In this document: positions 8,305 through 16,384 of the stretch, in pieces | How positions within the stretch are numbered: position 1 is the stretch's first letter | Layout: each line of letters starts with the position of its first letter | Assembly: GCA_025351795.1 (NCBI GenBank) | Contig: JANXVG010000072.1 | Location: 56,854 to 120,853, forward strand | Direction of reading: 5' to 3' | Length of the DNA: 64,000 bases | Source: Salinibacterium sp. | GTDB taxonomy: Bacteria > Actinomycetota > Actinomycetes > Actinomycetales > Microbacteriaceae | Position numbers and translations under genes: made by a program | Notes under the pieces: model-generated | What the model was told of the DNA's origin: nothing | Databases searched by the model: none | What the model saw: only the letters and a program-made list of their open reading frames with translations

Positions 8305-8573
8305 AGATCGTTACGATTTGTGGGGCCGGAATCGGCAGTTCGGGCATTCTCAAGGTCAACACCGAGCGCGTGCTCACCCGCCTAGCTATTAGTGCAGACG
8401 TTGTTGCCGCCGATATCGCATCGGTGCATGCCGTCGCGGGCGATGCTCAGGTCATCCTCACGTCGGCTGAATTCGTGGATGCCATCGGCCAGACCTTCGC
8501 CGACGTGATCGTGATCGACAACTACTTCGATACTGCTGAACTCACGCGCAAGCTCGAAAAGGCGCTGGGGTAG
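8301..8573 (+). CDS. PTS EIIB component, lactose/ascorbate type
   Basis: 90-aa EIIB of the ascorbate (UlaB-like) branch. The phosphocysteine is C7 in CGAGIGSS, followed by a P-loop-like turn; the rest is a small alpha/beta fold. The GTG start overlaps the EIIA stop by 4 bp. Phosphate would pass from H66 of EIIA to C7. With no EIIC nearby, either the permease is elsewhere in the genome or the pair acts as a phospho-relay or sensor. The gene ends 24 bp before the convergent mutase. Confidence 0.88.
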   Translation: MKIVTICGAGIGSSGILKVNTERVLTRLAISADVVAADIASVHAVAGDAQVILTSAEFVDAIGQTFADVIVIDNYFDTAELTRKLEKALG

Positions 8574-8597
8574 CGCTGCGGCTGACCGCCCCCCGGT

Positions 8598-10244
8598 TCA
8601 GTTGGCGATCTGACGCATCCCGCTATCGAGTTCATCGACCACGGCCTGAGCGGCCGCAATCCGTTCATCGGGGGTGCCCTGCGTCGATGATGCGTCGATG
8701 TAGATTTTTAGTTTTGGTTCGGTGCCGCTCGGGCGCACGATGACGCGAGCGCCGCACGTGAACCAGAGGCGCAGGATATCGCTCGGCGGGAAATCGCCCA
8801 CGCCGTCAAGGAAGTCATCGATGCGATCGACCGACAGCGAGCCGACGACCGTGGGCGGGTTTGCCCTCAGCCATGCCATGATGCGGGGGATATCGGCAAG
8901 GTCATCGACCCGCAGCGAAATTTGCGACGATGCGAAGGCCCCAAATTTCGCAGCGAACGCTCGCTCATGGTCGGCGAACGTGACGCCATGCTCGCTGAGT
9001 CCTGCAAAGAGCGACAGAAATTCGAGGGCGGCAGAAATGCCGTCTTTGTCGCGTACCTTCTCGGGGTCGACGAGGTAGCCGAGAGCCTCTTCGTAGCCGA
9101 AGCCGAGCCCAGGAACGCGCGAGATCCACTTGAACCCGGTGAGCGTTTCTACGAATTCCAGTCCGTACTCCTGCGCAATCGCGCCGAGCGCGGGTGAGCT
9201 CACGATCGATGCAGCCACGCGAGCACCAGTACCGGCCAGGCGTTCGGCGGCGCGCCAGCCCAGCAACCAGCCCACCTCGTTGCCAGAGAGGCGGCGCCAG
9301 CCTGCGGCCGTTGGTAGTCCGATCGCGAGCCGGTCGGCATCGGGGTCGTTGGCGATGACTAGTTCGGCGTCGAGCTCGGTCGCGAGTGCGAAGGCAAGAT
9401 CCATGGCACCAGGCTCTTCAGGGTTGGGGAAGATCACAGTGGGAAATTTCGCATTCGGCTCAACCTGCTGCAGCACGGGGGTGGGCGCACCAAAGCCCGC
9501 AGCCTCGAACACCCGGTGCACGGTCTCCCAACCGACGCCATGCATGGGCGTGTACACGACCAGCGGGCGACGGGTTGGGCGCTTGACGATGGCTACGGTA
9601 CGGGTGACGTATTCGTCAAGCACCGACTCGCCTGCGGTTTCGAAGTGAAGGGAACGCGGGAGGTCGGCGATCGAACCGCTCGCCACCCGCTCGATCTCGG
9701 CGGCGATGAGTCCGTCGAGCGGGGGCACGATTTGCGAGCCCTGGTCTGTGCCGCCCAGGTAGACCTTGTAGCCGTTATCCGTTCCCGGATTGTGGCTTGC
9801 CGTCACCATCACGCCGGCGCTCGCCGCGAGGTGGCGTACGGCGAAGGCCAGCACCGGGGTGGGTAAGGCGCGCGGCAGCAGGATGGCGCGCACACCCGCG
9901 CCCGCCATGACCTCGGCGGTGTCGTGCGCGAATACGCGCGAGTTTGTGCGCGCGTCATAGCCGATGACAACGCTCGGATGCGGCTCGCGGGCCAGCAGGA
10001 ACGCCGCCAACCCGCCAGCCGCCTGCGCCACGAGCACGCGGTTCATGCGGTGCGGACCGGCACCAAGTTCGCCGCGCAGACCCGCGGTGCCGAACTCGAG
10101 GCGCGCCGAGAACCGGTCGTCGAGCGCGGCCATGGCGCCAGGCACACCGGCTTCGGTTGCCTCAAGAAGCGACGTCAGTTCGGCGCGGGTCGTGGCATCC
10201 GGATCCTGAGCAACCCAGGCCCGTGCGTCATCGATGTGCCCCAC
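8598..10244 (-). CDS. Phospho-sugar mutase (phosphoglucomutase/phosphomannomutase/phosphopentomutase type)
   Basis: 548-aa alpha-D-phosphohexomutase of the long PGM2-like class. Its four domains are marked by the phosphoserine loop TASHNPGTDNGYK (S150), the metal loop NDPDADR (299-305), the sugar loop YEEALGY (about 386) and the phosphate loop RPSGTEPKLK (about 510). The GTG start overlaps the upstream purine nucleoside phosphorylase stop by 1 bp, so the two are co-transcribed. That linkage and the adjacent salvage genes favour (deoxy)ribose-1-phosphate to 5-phosphate conversion as at least one activity; PGM2-type enzymes are known to do this. The hexose phosphate activity cannot be excluded. 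Confidence 0.9.
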   Translation of the reverse strand: MGHIDDARAWVAQDPDATTRAELTSLLEATEAGVPGAMAALDDRFSARLEFGTAGLRGELGAGPHRMNRVLVAQAAGGLAAFLLAREPHPSVVIGYDARTNSRVFAHDTAEVMAGAGVRAILLPRALPTPVLAFAVRHLAASAGVMVTASHNPGTDNGYKVYLGGTDQGSQIVPPLDGLIAAEIERVASGSIADLPRSLHFETAGESVLDEYVTRTVAIVKRPTRRPLVVYTPMHGVGWETVHRVFEAAGFGAPTPVLQQVEPNAKFPTVIFPNPEEPGAMDLAFALATELDAELVIANDPDADRLAIGLPTAAGWRRLSGNEVGWLLGWRAAERLAGTGARVAASIVSSPALGAIAQEYGLEFVETLTGFKWISRVPGLGFGYEEALGYLVDPEKVRDKDGISAALEFLSLFAGLSEHGVTFADHERAFAAKFGAFASSQISLRVDDLADIPRIMAWLRANPPTVVGSLSVDRIDDFLDGVGDFPPSDILRLWFTCGARVIVRPSGTEPKLKIYIDASSTQGTPDERIAAAQAVVDELDSGMRQIAN

Positions 10245-11077
10245 TAGATGAGTTCGACGATCTTCGCCAGGAGTGCGCCGATGACCGCCTCGGCATTCCG
10301 TCCCGCCTCAATGACTTCTGTGTGGCTAAGCGGCGTCTTCTGGATGCCCGCCGCGAGGTTGGTGATGAGCGACATCCCGAGGATCTCCATCCCAGCCTCG
10401 CGGGCGGCGATTGCCTCAAGAGCAGTGGACATACCCACGATGTGGCCGCCGATGGCCTTCGCCATCTGCACTTCGGCCGGGGTCTCATAGTGCGGGCCGC
10501 GAAACTGGCAGTACACGCCCTCGTCAAGGCTGGGATCAACCGCGCGAGCCAGGTCGCGCAGCCGCGTGCTGTACAGGTCGGTCAGGTCAATGAACGTCGC
10601 GCCCTCCAGCGGCGAGTTCGCCGTGAGGTTGATGTGGTCGCTGATCAGCACTGGCGTACCGGGCTTCCATGATTCGCGGATGCCACCTGCACCGTTCGTG
10701 AGAATCATGGTCGAGGCGCCAGTTGCGGCCGCGGTGCGCACCGAGTGCACGACTCGTCGAACGCCGTGGTTCTCGTAGTAGTGGGTGCGCGCACCGATCA
10801 CGAGCGCGCGTTTGCCATTCGGCAGCAGTAGCGAGCGCAGGGTGCCCACGTGGCCCTCGAGCACCGGTTTGCTGAAGCCGATGATCTCGGTCGCGGGGAT
10901 CGTCGCCGTCGTTTCGCCAATCAGGTCGGCGGCCTTCGCCCATCCGCTGCCGAGGGTGAGCGCGATGTCGTGGTGTTCGACGCCGGTCTTCTCGGCGATC
11001 TGGGCCGCTGCCTCTCGGGCGATGGCGAACGGATTGGCGGTGGGGTCATCCAAGGGGTGCAGAATCGTCGTCGACAT
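10244..11077 (-). CDS. Purine nucleoside phosphorylase, trimeric type
   Basis: 277-aa phosphorylase of the trimeric (PNP-II/PunA) class, converting inosine/guanosine and deoxy forms plus phosphate to hypoxanthine/guanine and (deoxy)ribose-1-phosphate. Visible motifs: LGSGW near residue 42 (phosphate), HYYENHG near residue 98, NGAGG near residue 127, HINLT near residue 147, FRGPHYETPAEV near residue 191 (with the base-site Glu) and GMSTALEAI near residue 215. It heads the operon with the mutase and closes the path from adenosine through inosine to base plus sugar phosphate. The promoter appears leaderless. Confidence 0.95.
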   Translation of the reverse strand: MSTTILHPLDDPTANPFAIAREAAAQIAEKTGVEHHDIALTLGSGWAKAADLIGETTATIPATEIIGFSKPVLEGHVGTLRSLLLPNGKRALVIGARTHYYENHGVRRVVHSVRTAAATGASTMILTNGAGGIRESWKPGTPVLISDHINLTANSPLEGATFIDLTDLYSTRLRDLARAVDPSLDEGVYCQFRGPHYETPAEVQMAKAIGGHIVGMSTALEAIAAREAGMEILGMSLITNLAAGIQKTPLSHTEVIEAGRNAEAVIGALLAKIVELI

Positions 11078-11089
11078 GCACCCACTCTA
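11078..11089 (-). promoter_or_regulatory. -10 element of purine nucleoside phosphorylase, probably leaderless
   Basis: On the minus strand TAGAGT (11089-11084) is followed by GGGTGC and then the ATG at 11077. The 6-nt gap leaves no leader. Confidence 0.55.
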
Positions 11090-11243
11090 GAGCGCACCTG
11101 AGCCATGATGATCGCGAATAGCCTGCGCCGAGCACGCTGAGATCACGCAGCAGTTTTCGCCTCGGTCACGCGCCCGACGGGTTTACGCTTGAGGAGCGAT
11201 GGCCGCAGGATCGGCTGGTTTTCCCGCTGGTTAACAGCTAAGG

Positions 11244-11255
11244 GACAATTGACGC
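11244..11255 (+). promoter_or_regulatory. -10 element of lpdA-type gene, probably leaderless
   Basis: GACAAT (11244-11249) lies 6 nt upstream of the ATG at 11256. The first base departs from TAnnnT, so this is weaker than the others in the set. Confidence 0.4.
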
Positions 11256-12692
11256 ATGGCTTATGAATTTGAGCGTACGCAACGCATTGCCATTCTCGGT
11301 GGGGGCCCCGGCGGATACGAGGCCGCCCTCGCAGGGGCTCAACTCGGCGCGAACGTCACGCTCGTCGAGCGCGCGGGGGTCGGCGGCTCGGCCGTGCTCA
11401 CCGATGTCGTTCCGTCCAAGACGCTCATCGCCACCGCCGAGGCAACCAACGCCATCGGCGAGGCCGCAGATCTCGGTGTGCAGTTCTTCACGCGAGGGGA
11501 TGCCGGTCGTCCGGTGCGCCCAGACGTTACGGTCAACCTCGCCGCCGTCAACACCAGGCTCATGCGACTCGCTCGGCAACAGTCAGAAGACATGAAGTCC
11601 CAGCTCATCAAGGCCGGAGTGCGGATCATCCAGGGCGAGGGGCGCCTCGACGGACCGCAACGGCTCATCGTCTCGACGGGCCATGGCACAGCGGGTACCG
11701 ATTTCGACGAAGTGGATGCCGACACGATCATCGTGTCTGTGGGCGCCGCGCCGCGCATCCTCGCCTCCGCGCGGCCCGACGGTAAGCGCATCCTCACCTG
11801 GACGCAGCTGTACGCACTGGATGCGACCCCAGAGCACCTGATTGTGGTCGGCTCGGGGGTGACCGGAGCCGAGTTCGCCTCGGCATACACCGCTCTCGGG
11901 TCGAAGGTGACGCTCATCTCGAGCCGCGACCAGGTGCTCCCCGGCGAAGACGCGGATGCCGCCCGCGTGATCGAAGACGTGTTCACGCGCAACGGAATGG
12001 AGGTGCTGTCGAAGTCGCGTGCCGACTCGGTCACGCACACGAAGACCGGAGTGATCGCCACCCTGTCCGATGGCCGTACGGTGGAAGGCTCGCACTGCCT
12101 CATGGCCGTTGGCTCGACCCCTAATACCGAGGGAATCGGTCTTATCGAGGCGGGCGTTCAGCTCACCGAGTCCGGTCATATTCGCGTCAACCGGGTGGCT
12201 CGTACGTCGATGCCGTCGATCTACGCGGCTGGCGACTGCTCGGACTTCATGCCGTTGGCATCCGTCGCCTCGATGCAGGGACGCACCGCTGTCTTCCACG
12301 CGATGGGTGACGGTGTTACCCCCATCGAACTGCGCAACGTGACCTCAAACATCTTCACGCAACCGGAGATCGCGACGGTTGGCTGGACCCAGAAGCAGAT
12401 CGAAGACGGAATTGTGCAAGGCGAGATCTATAAGCTGCCGCTCGCCTCCAACCCGCGCGCGAAGATGATGGGCATCAAAGACGGTTTCGTAAAGCTGTTC
12501 GCGCGCACCGGGTCAGGCACGGTTATTGGTGGCGTGATCGTCGCACCGAAGGCATCAGAGCTCATCATGTCTGTGGCACTCGCCGTGGAGCACAGCCTCA
12601 CTGTCGACCAACTCGCCCGCGCGTTCTCGGTCTACCCGTCTCTCACCGGCAGCATCACGGATGCCGCCCGCGCGATGCACATCGTGGGGTAG
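11256..12692 (+). CDS. lpdA: LpdA-type NAD(P)H-quinone dehydrogenase (pyridine nucleotide-disulfide oxidoreductase fold)
   Basis: 478-aa flavoprotein with an FAD-binding GGGPGGYEAA near residue 15, an NAD(P)-binding GSGVTGAEFAS near residue 202, the second FAD motif YAAGDCSDF near residue 327 and the C-terminal dimerisation domain. The place of the redox disulfide reads GVGGSAVLTDVVPSK (about 41-55), with no cysteine pair. The protein therefore cannot be a classical lipoamide dehydrogenase. The same loss defines the M. tuberculosis LpdA (Rv3303c) group of quinone reductases. It stands alone and is followed, 13 bp after the stop, by a large inverted repeat. Confidence 0.85.
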   Translation: MAYEFERTQRIAILGGGPGGYEAALAGAQLGANVTLVERAGVGGSAVLTDVVPSKTLIATAEATNAIGEAADLGVQFFTRGDAGRPVRPDVTVNLAAVNTRLMRLARQQSEDMKSQLIKAGVRIIQGEGRLDGPQRLIVSTGHGTAGTDFDEVDADTIIVSVGAAPRILASARPDGKRILTWTQLYALDATPEHLIVVGSGVTGAEFASAYTALGSKVTLISSRDQVLPGEDADAARVIEDVFTRNGMEVLSKSRADSVTHTKTGVIATLSDGRTVEGSHCLMAVGSTPNTEGIGLIEAGVQLTESGHIRVNRVARTSMPSIYAAGDCSDFMPLASVASMQGRTAVFHAMGDGVTPIELRNVTSNIFTQPEIATVGWTQKQIEDGIVQGEIYKLPLASNPRAKMMGIKDGFVKLFARTGSGTVIGGVIVAPKASELIMSVALAVEHSLTVDQLARAFSVYPSLTGSITDAARAMHIVG

Positions 12693-12705
12693 GTCGCCCT
12701 CCCCT

Positions 12706-12777
12706 CTCGAGCGCGGGTCAATTCCGTGACCGCGGGTGCATACTGACCAGCGTTCGCGAAATTGACCCGCGCTCGAG
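12706..12777. repeat. Perfect 18-bp inverted repeat, left flank of the AbiEi/DUF559 gene
   Basis: The arms CTCGAGCGCGGGTCAATT (12706-12723) and its exact reverse complement (12760-12777) enclose a 36-bp spacer. Each arm carries the 10-bp core GAGCGCGGGT (12709-12718 plus; 12765-12774 minus), which recurs four times in the right flank at 13814-13879. The repeat could also terminate lpdA transcription, since the stop is at 12692. Confidence 0.85.
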
Positions 12778-12873
12778 GATTGCGCTCGTCCTTCAGCAGA
12801 GCTCGGACGGCCGAATGTGCCCAGATTTGCCATGCTGCAAGCCGCCCATCGGGCCGAAGCGAAACAATTCGGT

Positions 12874-13815
12874 ATGGCTGCTCAGACGGTGCAATCGGAA
12901 GAATGGAGGGCATCCTTCATCCTGGCGCGGAGCGAGGAAGCTGCTGACGAGGGTGATCGATTGCTCCGTGCCGTGCGCGCGGGCATAGTCACGCGTGTGA
13001 GAAATGGCGTCTACATGACCGCCGCCAATTGGCAGGCGCTCGATGTGGATGCGCGCTACCGTGCACTTGGCGCAGCCTTTGCCGTGGAATCACACACGGC
13101 TCCGGTGTTCTCTCATCACTCCGCAGCCGCGCTGTGGCGATTGCCGATAGTAGGACCATGGCCAACGGATGTCCACGTTGCGGTCAACCGAGCCAGCGGG
13201 GGTCGGTCAGATCCCGGGCTCGTCAGGCATTGTGAGGGTCAGCCGCGAGCTCAACTCATCGATGGATTGCTGGCTACGACCCTCGCGAGAACCGCAGTAG
13301 ACATGGCGCGCTCGGCTCCGCTCCGCGTATCGGTTCCGATGGTCGATGCAGCCCTGCGGGAACGAGACGGGACTATTATCGTCGACAAATCCGACCTTAT
13401 CGAGGAGCTGGCCGGCATCCGGTCTCGGCGCGGAATGGCGCGGTGCCGCGACGTTATTGCGTTCGCGGATGGCGAATCAGGTTCTGCTGGCGAGTCTCTC
13501 AGCCGAGTGAACATTCGAGTTGCTGGCCTGCCAGCGCCACGACTGCAGGAATCCTTTTACGACGACGCCGGGCTCATTGGTATTGTGGACTTTTTTTGGC
13601 CTGAGCAGCACCTTATTGGCGAGTTCGATGGCCGCGGTAAGTACCTTCGAGATGAGTTCACGCGGGGCCGCGATGCGGGCGATATTGTCATTCAGGAGAA
13701 AATTCGTGAAGACCGAATGCGTGCGCTTGGCCACAGATTCGCTCGGTGGGGATGGTCTACTGCACGGTCACCCGCCGCGCTCACGTCGATCTTGCGGGCA
13801 GCTGGCCTCGCCTGA
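12874..13815 (+). CDS. AbiEi-like winged-helix / DUF559-type endonuclease-fold protein
   Basis: 313-aa protein with an N-terminal AbiEi-like domain (LLRAVRAGIVTRVRNGVYM, about residues 29-47, then a SHHSAAALWRLP segment) and a C-terminal region resembling the DUF559/Vsr PD-(D/E)XK nuclease fold. Candidate catalytic residues are the Glu of SAGESLSR, the Asp of GIVDFFW and the Glu-x-Asp of IGEFDGRGKY. Such proteins are often labelled type IV antitoxin, but no AbiEii nucleotidyltransferase toxin lies beside it. It sits alone between convergent lpdA and accA3. Inverted repeats sharing a core flank both sides, and the right repeat begins inside its TGA stop. The ATG at 12874 is preferred; a GTG at 12817 in frame is possible. 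Function unknown. Confidence 0.75.
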   Translation: MAAQTVQSEEWRASFILARSEEAADEGDRLLRAVRAGIVTRVRNGVYMTAANWQALDVDARYRALGAAFAVESHTAPVFSHHSAAALWRLPIVGPWPTDVHVAVNRASGGRSDPGLVRHCEGQPRAQLIDGLLATTLARTAVDMARSAPLRVSVPMVDAALRERDGTIIVDKSDLIEELAGIRSRRGMARCRDVIAFADGESGSAGESLSRVNIRVAGLPAPRLQESFYDDAGLIGIVDFFWPEQHLIGEFDGRGKYLRDEFTRGRDAGDIVIQEKIREDRMRALGHRFARWGWSTARSPAALTSILRAAGLA

Positions 13816-13879
13816 GCGCGGGTAGATCTCGCGAGCGCGGGATCGGATTCACCCGCGCTCACGAGATTCACCCGCGCTC
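13814..13879. repeat. Nested inverted repeats, right flank of the AbiEi/DUF559 gene
   Basis: Outer arms at 13814-13831 (GAGCGCGGGTAGATCTCG) and 13862-13879 match at 16 of 18 positions as inverted copies. Inner arms GAGCGCGGG at 13833-13841 and CCCGCGCTC at 13852-13860 pair perfectly around a 10-nt loop. On the minus strand the right half reads as two tandem GAGCGCGGGTGAATC units. The first base pairs fall in the stop codon of the AbiEi-like gene, and the array ends 17 bp before the accA3 stop. Confidence 0.85.
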
Positions 13880-13896
13880 GGGAGCGGGAGGCAGGG

Positions 13897-15651
13897 TCAG
13901 TCGAGGATCGAGAGCAACAAGTGGCCCGAGGCCACGGTCGAGCCGACAACCGCGTTGATCCCGGCGATCGTGCCGTCTTTGTGGGCGGTGATCGGTTGTT
14001 CCATCTTCATTGCCTCAAGCACGAGGATGAGATCACCGGCAACAACCTTGTCACCGTCTGCCACTGCGAGCTTCACGATAGTCGCCTGCATCGGTGCCTT
14101 CACCGAATTGCCCGTCGATACGCTCACGGAACTGCTCGCGCGACGCTTCGGGGGCATAGCCGTGACGCCACCCCCCGTCGGGGCGGGCAGCAGCCGCGCG
14201 GGCAGGGACACCTCGACACGCTTGCCATCCACTTCGACAACCACATTGTGGCGTTCGGTGGCTTCGCTGGCATCCGGGAGAGATCCGCTCCATGGCTCAA
14301 TGTCGTTGTCGAACTCGGTCTCGATCCAACTCGTGTAGACCCGGAATGGAGTAGAAGTGAACGCCGGGTCGCGAACGACCTTGCGATGGAACGGGAGCAC
14401 GGTTGGCAGTCCGGTGATTTCGAACTCATCAAGGGCACGACGGGAACGCTCCAGGGCATCTTTGCGGCTGGAGCCGGTGACGATGAGCTTGGCGAGCAGT
14501 GAGTCGAATGCCCCACTGATCACGTCGCCGGTGGTTACGCCACTATCGACGCGCACGCCGGGGCCACCCGGAAACCGCAGCGCGTGTACGGGGCCAGGGG
14601 AGGGCAGGAAGTTGCGTCCGGCGTCTTCACCGTTGATGCGAAACTCGAATGAGTGCCCTTGCGGAATGGGGTCGTCGTAGCCGATCTCGGCACCTTCCGC
14701 GATGCGGAACTGTTCGCGCACGAGGTCAATTCCCGTGACCTCCTCCGAGACCGGGTGCTCAACCTGGAGGCGCGTGTTGACCTCAAGGAACGAGATCGTG
14801 CCGTCTTTGGCAACCAGAAACTCGCAGGTGCCAGCGCCAACGTAGCCGACTTCGCGCAGGATGGCTTTCGATGAGGTGTACAGCGCGAGATTCTGTGCGT
14901 CCGTGAGGAACGGTGCTGGAGCTTCCTCGACGAGTTTTTGGTGTCGGCGCTGTAGCGAGCAGTCGCGTGTCGAGATCACGACGACGTTGCCGTGGGAATC
15001 TGCCAGACACTGGGTTTCAACGTGGCGTGGCTGGTCCAAGTACTTCTCGACGAAGCACTCGCCTCGGCCGAAGGCGGCGACGGCCTCGCGCGTCGCCGAC
15101 TCGAAAAGTTCGGGAATCTCTTCGCGTGTGCGGGCGACCTTCAAGCCACGACCGCCTCCACCGAATGCGGCTTTGATGGCGACAGGGAGCCCGTGCAGGT
15201 CAACGAAGTCGAGAACCTCGGATGCCCCGGTCACCGGGTCGAGAGTGCCGGGTGCAAGCGGCGCCCCCACTTTCTCGGCAATATGCCGCGCAGACACCTT
15301 GTCTCCAAGCTTTTCGATCGCGTCGGGGGACGGGCCGATCCAGGTGAGGCCCGCGTCGATCACGGCGCGCGCGAAGTCTGCGTTCTCAGCCAGGAATCCG
15401 TAGCCAGGGTGCACGGCATCCGCACCAGAGCGTTTCGCGACCGAGAGAAGTTTGTCGATGACGAGGTATGTTTCTGCACTCGTCGAGCCGCCCAGTGCGT
15501 AGGCCTCGTCGGCGAGCTTGACGTGCCGCGCGTCGCGATCCTGGTCAGCGTAGACGGCGACCGAGACGATCCCGGCATCCTTGGCGGCGCGGATGACGCG
15601 CACGGCGATCTCCCCGCGATTGGCAATGAGGACCTTGGTGATTCGAGCCAT
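13897..15651 (-). CDS. accA3: Acyl-CoA carboxylase alpha subunit (biotin carboxylase plus BCCP)
   Basis: 584-aa alpha chain that carboxylates its own biotin with ATP and bicarbonate for acetyl-/propionyl-CoA carboxylation. Order: biotin carboxylase N domain ([18 protein letters not shown]), ATP-grasp with [10 protein letters not shown] near residue 164 and [10 protein letters not shown] near residue 286, a linker, and a C-terminal biotinyl domain with the biotin lysine K549 in EAMKMEQP. The ATG at 15651 follows GGGGAA and matches family starts; the open frame upstream is not conserved. The partner beta and epsilon subunits are at 21.4-23.2 kb and the biotin ligase at 23.3 kb. Confidence 0.95.
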   Translation of the reverse strand: MARITKVLIANRGEIAVRVIRAAKDAGIVSVAVYADQDRDARHVKLADEAYALGGSTSAETYLVIDKLLSVAKRSGADAVHPGYGFLAENADFARAVIDAGLTWIGPSPDAIEKLGDKVSARHIAEKVGAPLAPGTLDPVTGASEVLDFVDLHGLPVAIKAAFGGGGRGLKVARTREEIPELFESATREAVAAFGRGECFVEKYLDQPRHVETQCLADSHGNVVVISTRDCSLQRRHQKLVEEAPAPFLTDAQNLALYTSSKAILREVGYVGAGTCEFLVAKDGTISFLEVNTRLQVEHPVSEEVTGIDLVREQFRIAEGAEIGYDDPIPQGHSFEFRINGEDAGRNFLPSPGPVHALRFPGGPGVRVDSGVTTGDVISGAFDSLLAKLIVTGSSRKDALERSRRALDEFEITGLPTVLPFHRKVVRDPAFTSTPFRVYTSWIETEFDNDIEPWSGSLPDASEATERHNVVVEVDGKRVEVSLPARLLPAPTGGGVTAMPPKRRASSSVSVSTGNSVKAPMQATIVKLAVADGDKVVAGDLILVLEAMKMEQPITAHKDGTIAGINAVVGSTVASGHLLLSILD

Positions 15652-15730
15652 AGTTCCCCAGCCTATTCGGGCGGGTGCGTGCTGCTTTAGCGGATCACGA
15701 CAAAAACAATGGGCCAACCACTACGAACGC

Positions 15731-16363
15731 CTACAAACGGCGATTCCATAGTGAGGGCCATGGCACGTCGAATCGCACGAGCAGCTCACGCACGAGGGCG
15801 AGGGACAGGCCGACCACGGCGTGCGGGTCGCCTTCGATACGTGAGATGAATGGCCCGCCGAGGCTGTCGATGGTGAATGCGCCGGCGACCTCTAGCGGCT
15901 CGCCCGTAGCGATGTAGGCATCGATCTCGGCGTCGGTGATGTCGGTCGCAAACGTGACGGCGGTGGTGGACACCCCACCGTGCGCACCGCCGACCACGCC
16001 ACCGCGGTGGTCGATGAGCCAATGCCCAGAGTGCAGGTGACCGGTGCGCCCGCGCTGGGCAAACCAACGTTCGCGCGCGACGGATGGCAGGTGCGGCTTT
16101 CCGTAGATCGCCCCGTCGAGCTCAAATGCTGAGTCGCCACCGAGGATGAAACCGTCGATGGGGACGGTGTCCACGGTACGACCGACGACTGCTTCTGCCT
16201 TCACCCGAGCGAGGAGCTGAACGAGCTGCGGGCCGTCGAGGGGCCCCGCGGCTGTTGCCACGGCATCCTCATCAACCCCGGAAGACAGCAAAACGGGTTC
16301 AATGCCCGCAGCGCGCAAGGTACTGAGTCGCGCTGGCGAGGTGGATGCGAGGTACAGGCGCAC
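15731..16363 (-). CDS. maf: Maf-family nucleotide pyrophosphatase
   Basis: 210-aa Maf/YhdE-type house-cleaning pyrophosphatase that hydrolyses non-canonical or canonical nucleoside triphosphates. Motifs seen: STSPARL (8-14), VDED near residue 31, GGDSAFELDGAIYGKP (about 75-90) and EVAGAFTIDSLGGPFI (about 158-173). The GTG at 16363 is supported by a strong AGGAGG four bases upstream on the minus strand. Only 21 bp separate it from the divergently read methyltransferase. Confidence 0.9.
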   Translation of the reverse strand: MRLYLASTSPARLSTLRAAGIEPVLLSSGVDEDAVATAAGPLDGPQLVQLLARVKAEAVVGRTVDTVPIDGFILGGDSAFELDGAIYGKPHLPSVARERWFAQRGRTGHLHSGHWLIDHRGGVVGGAHGGVSTTAVTFATDITDAEIDAYIATGEPLEVAGAFTIDSLGGPFISRIEGDPHAVVGLSLALVRELLVRFDVPWPSLWNRRL

Positions 16364-16372
16364 GGCGCCTCC

Positions 16373-16384
16373 TATGCTCGAGGG
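16373..16384 (+). promoter_or_regulatory. -10 element of the TrmA-like gene, probably leaderless
   Basis: TATGCT (16373-16378) sits 6 nt upstream of the ATG at 16385, inside the 21-bp gap shared with maf, and overlaps the region encoding the maf AGGAGG on the other strand. Confidence 0.5.

Noticed and set aside
12555..12913. Minus-strand open frames across the left inverted repeat
   Set aside because: They read through lpdA antisense and the palindrome; no conserved content.
12706..13879. Insertion sequence
   Set aside because: No transposase motif (DDE or tyrosine/serine recombinase) is visible in the enclosed gene and no target-site duplication could be identified, so it is reported only as a repeat-flanked gene.
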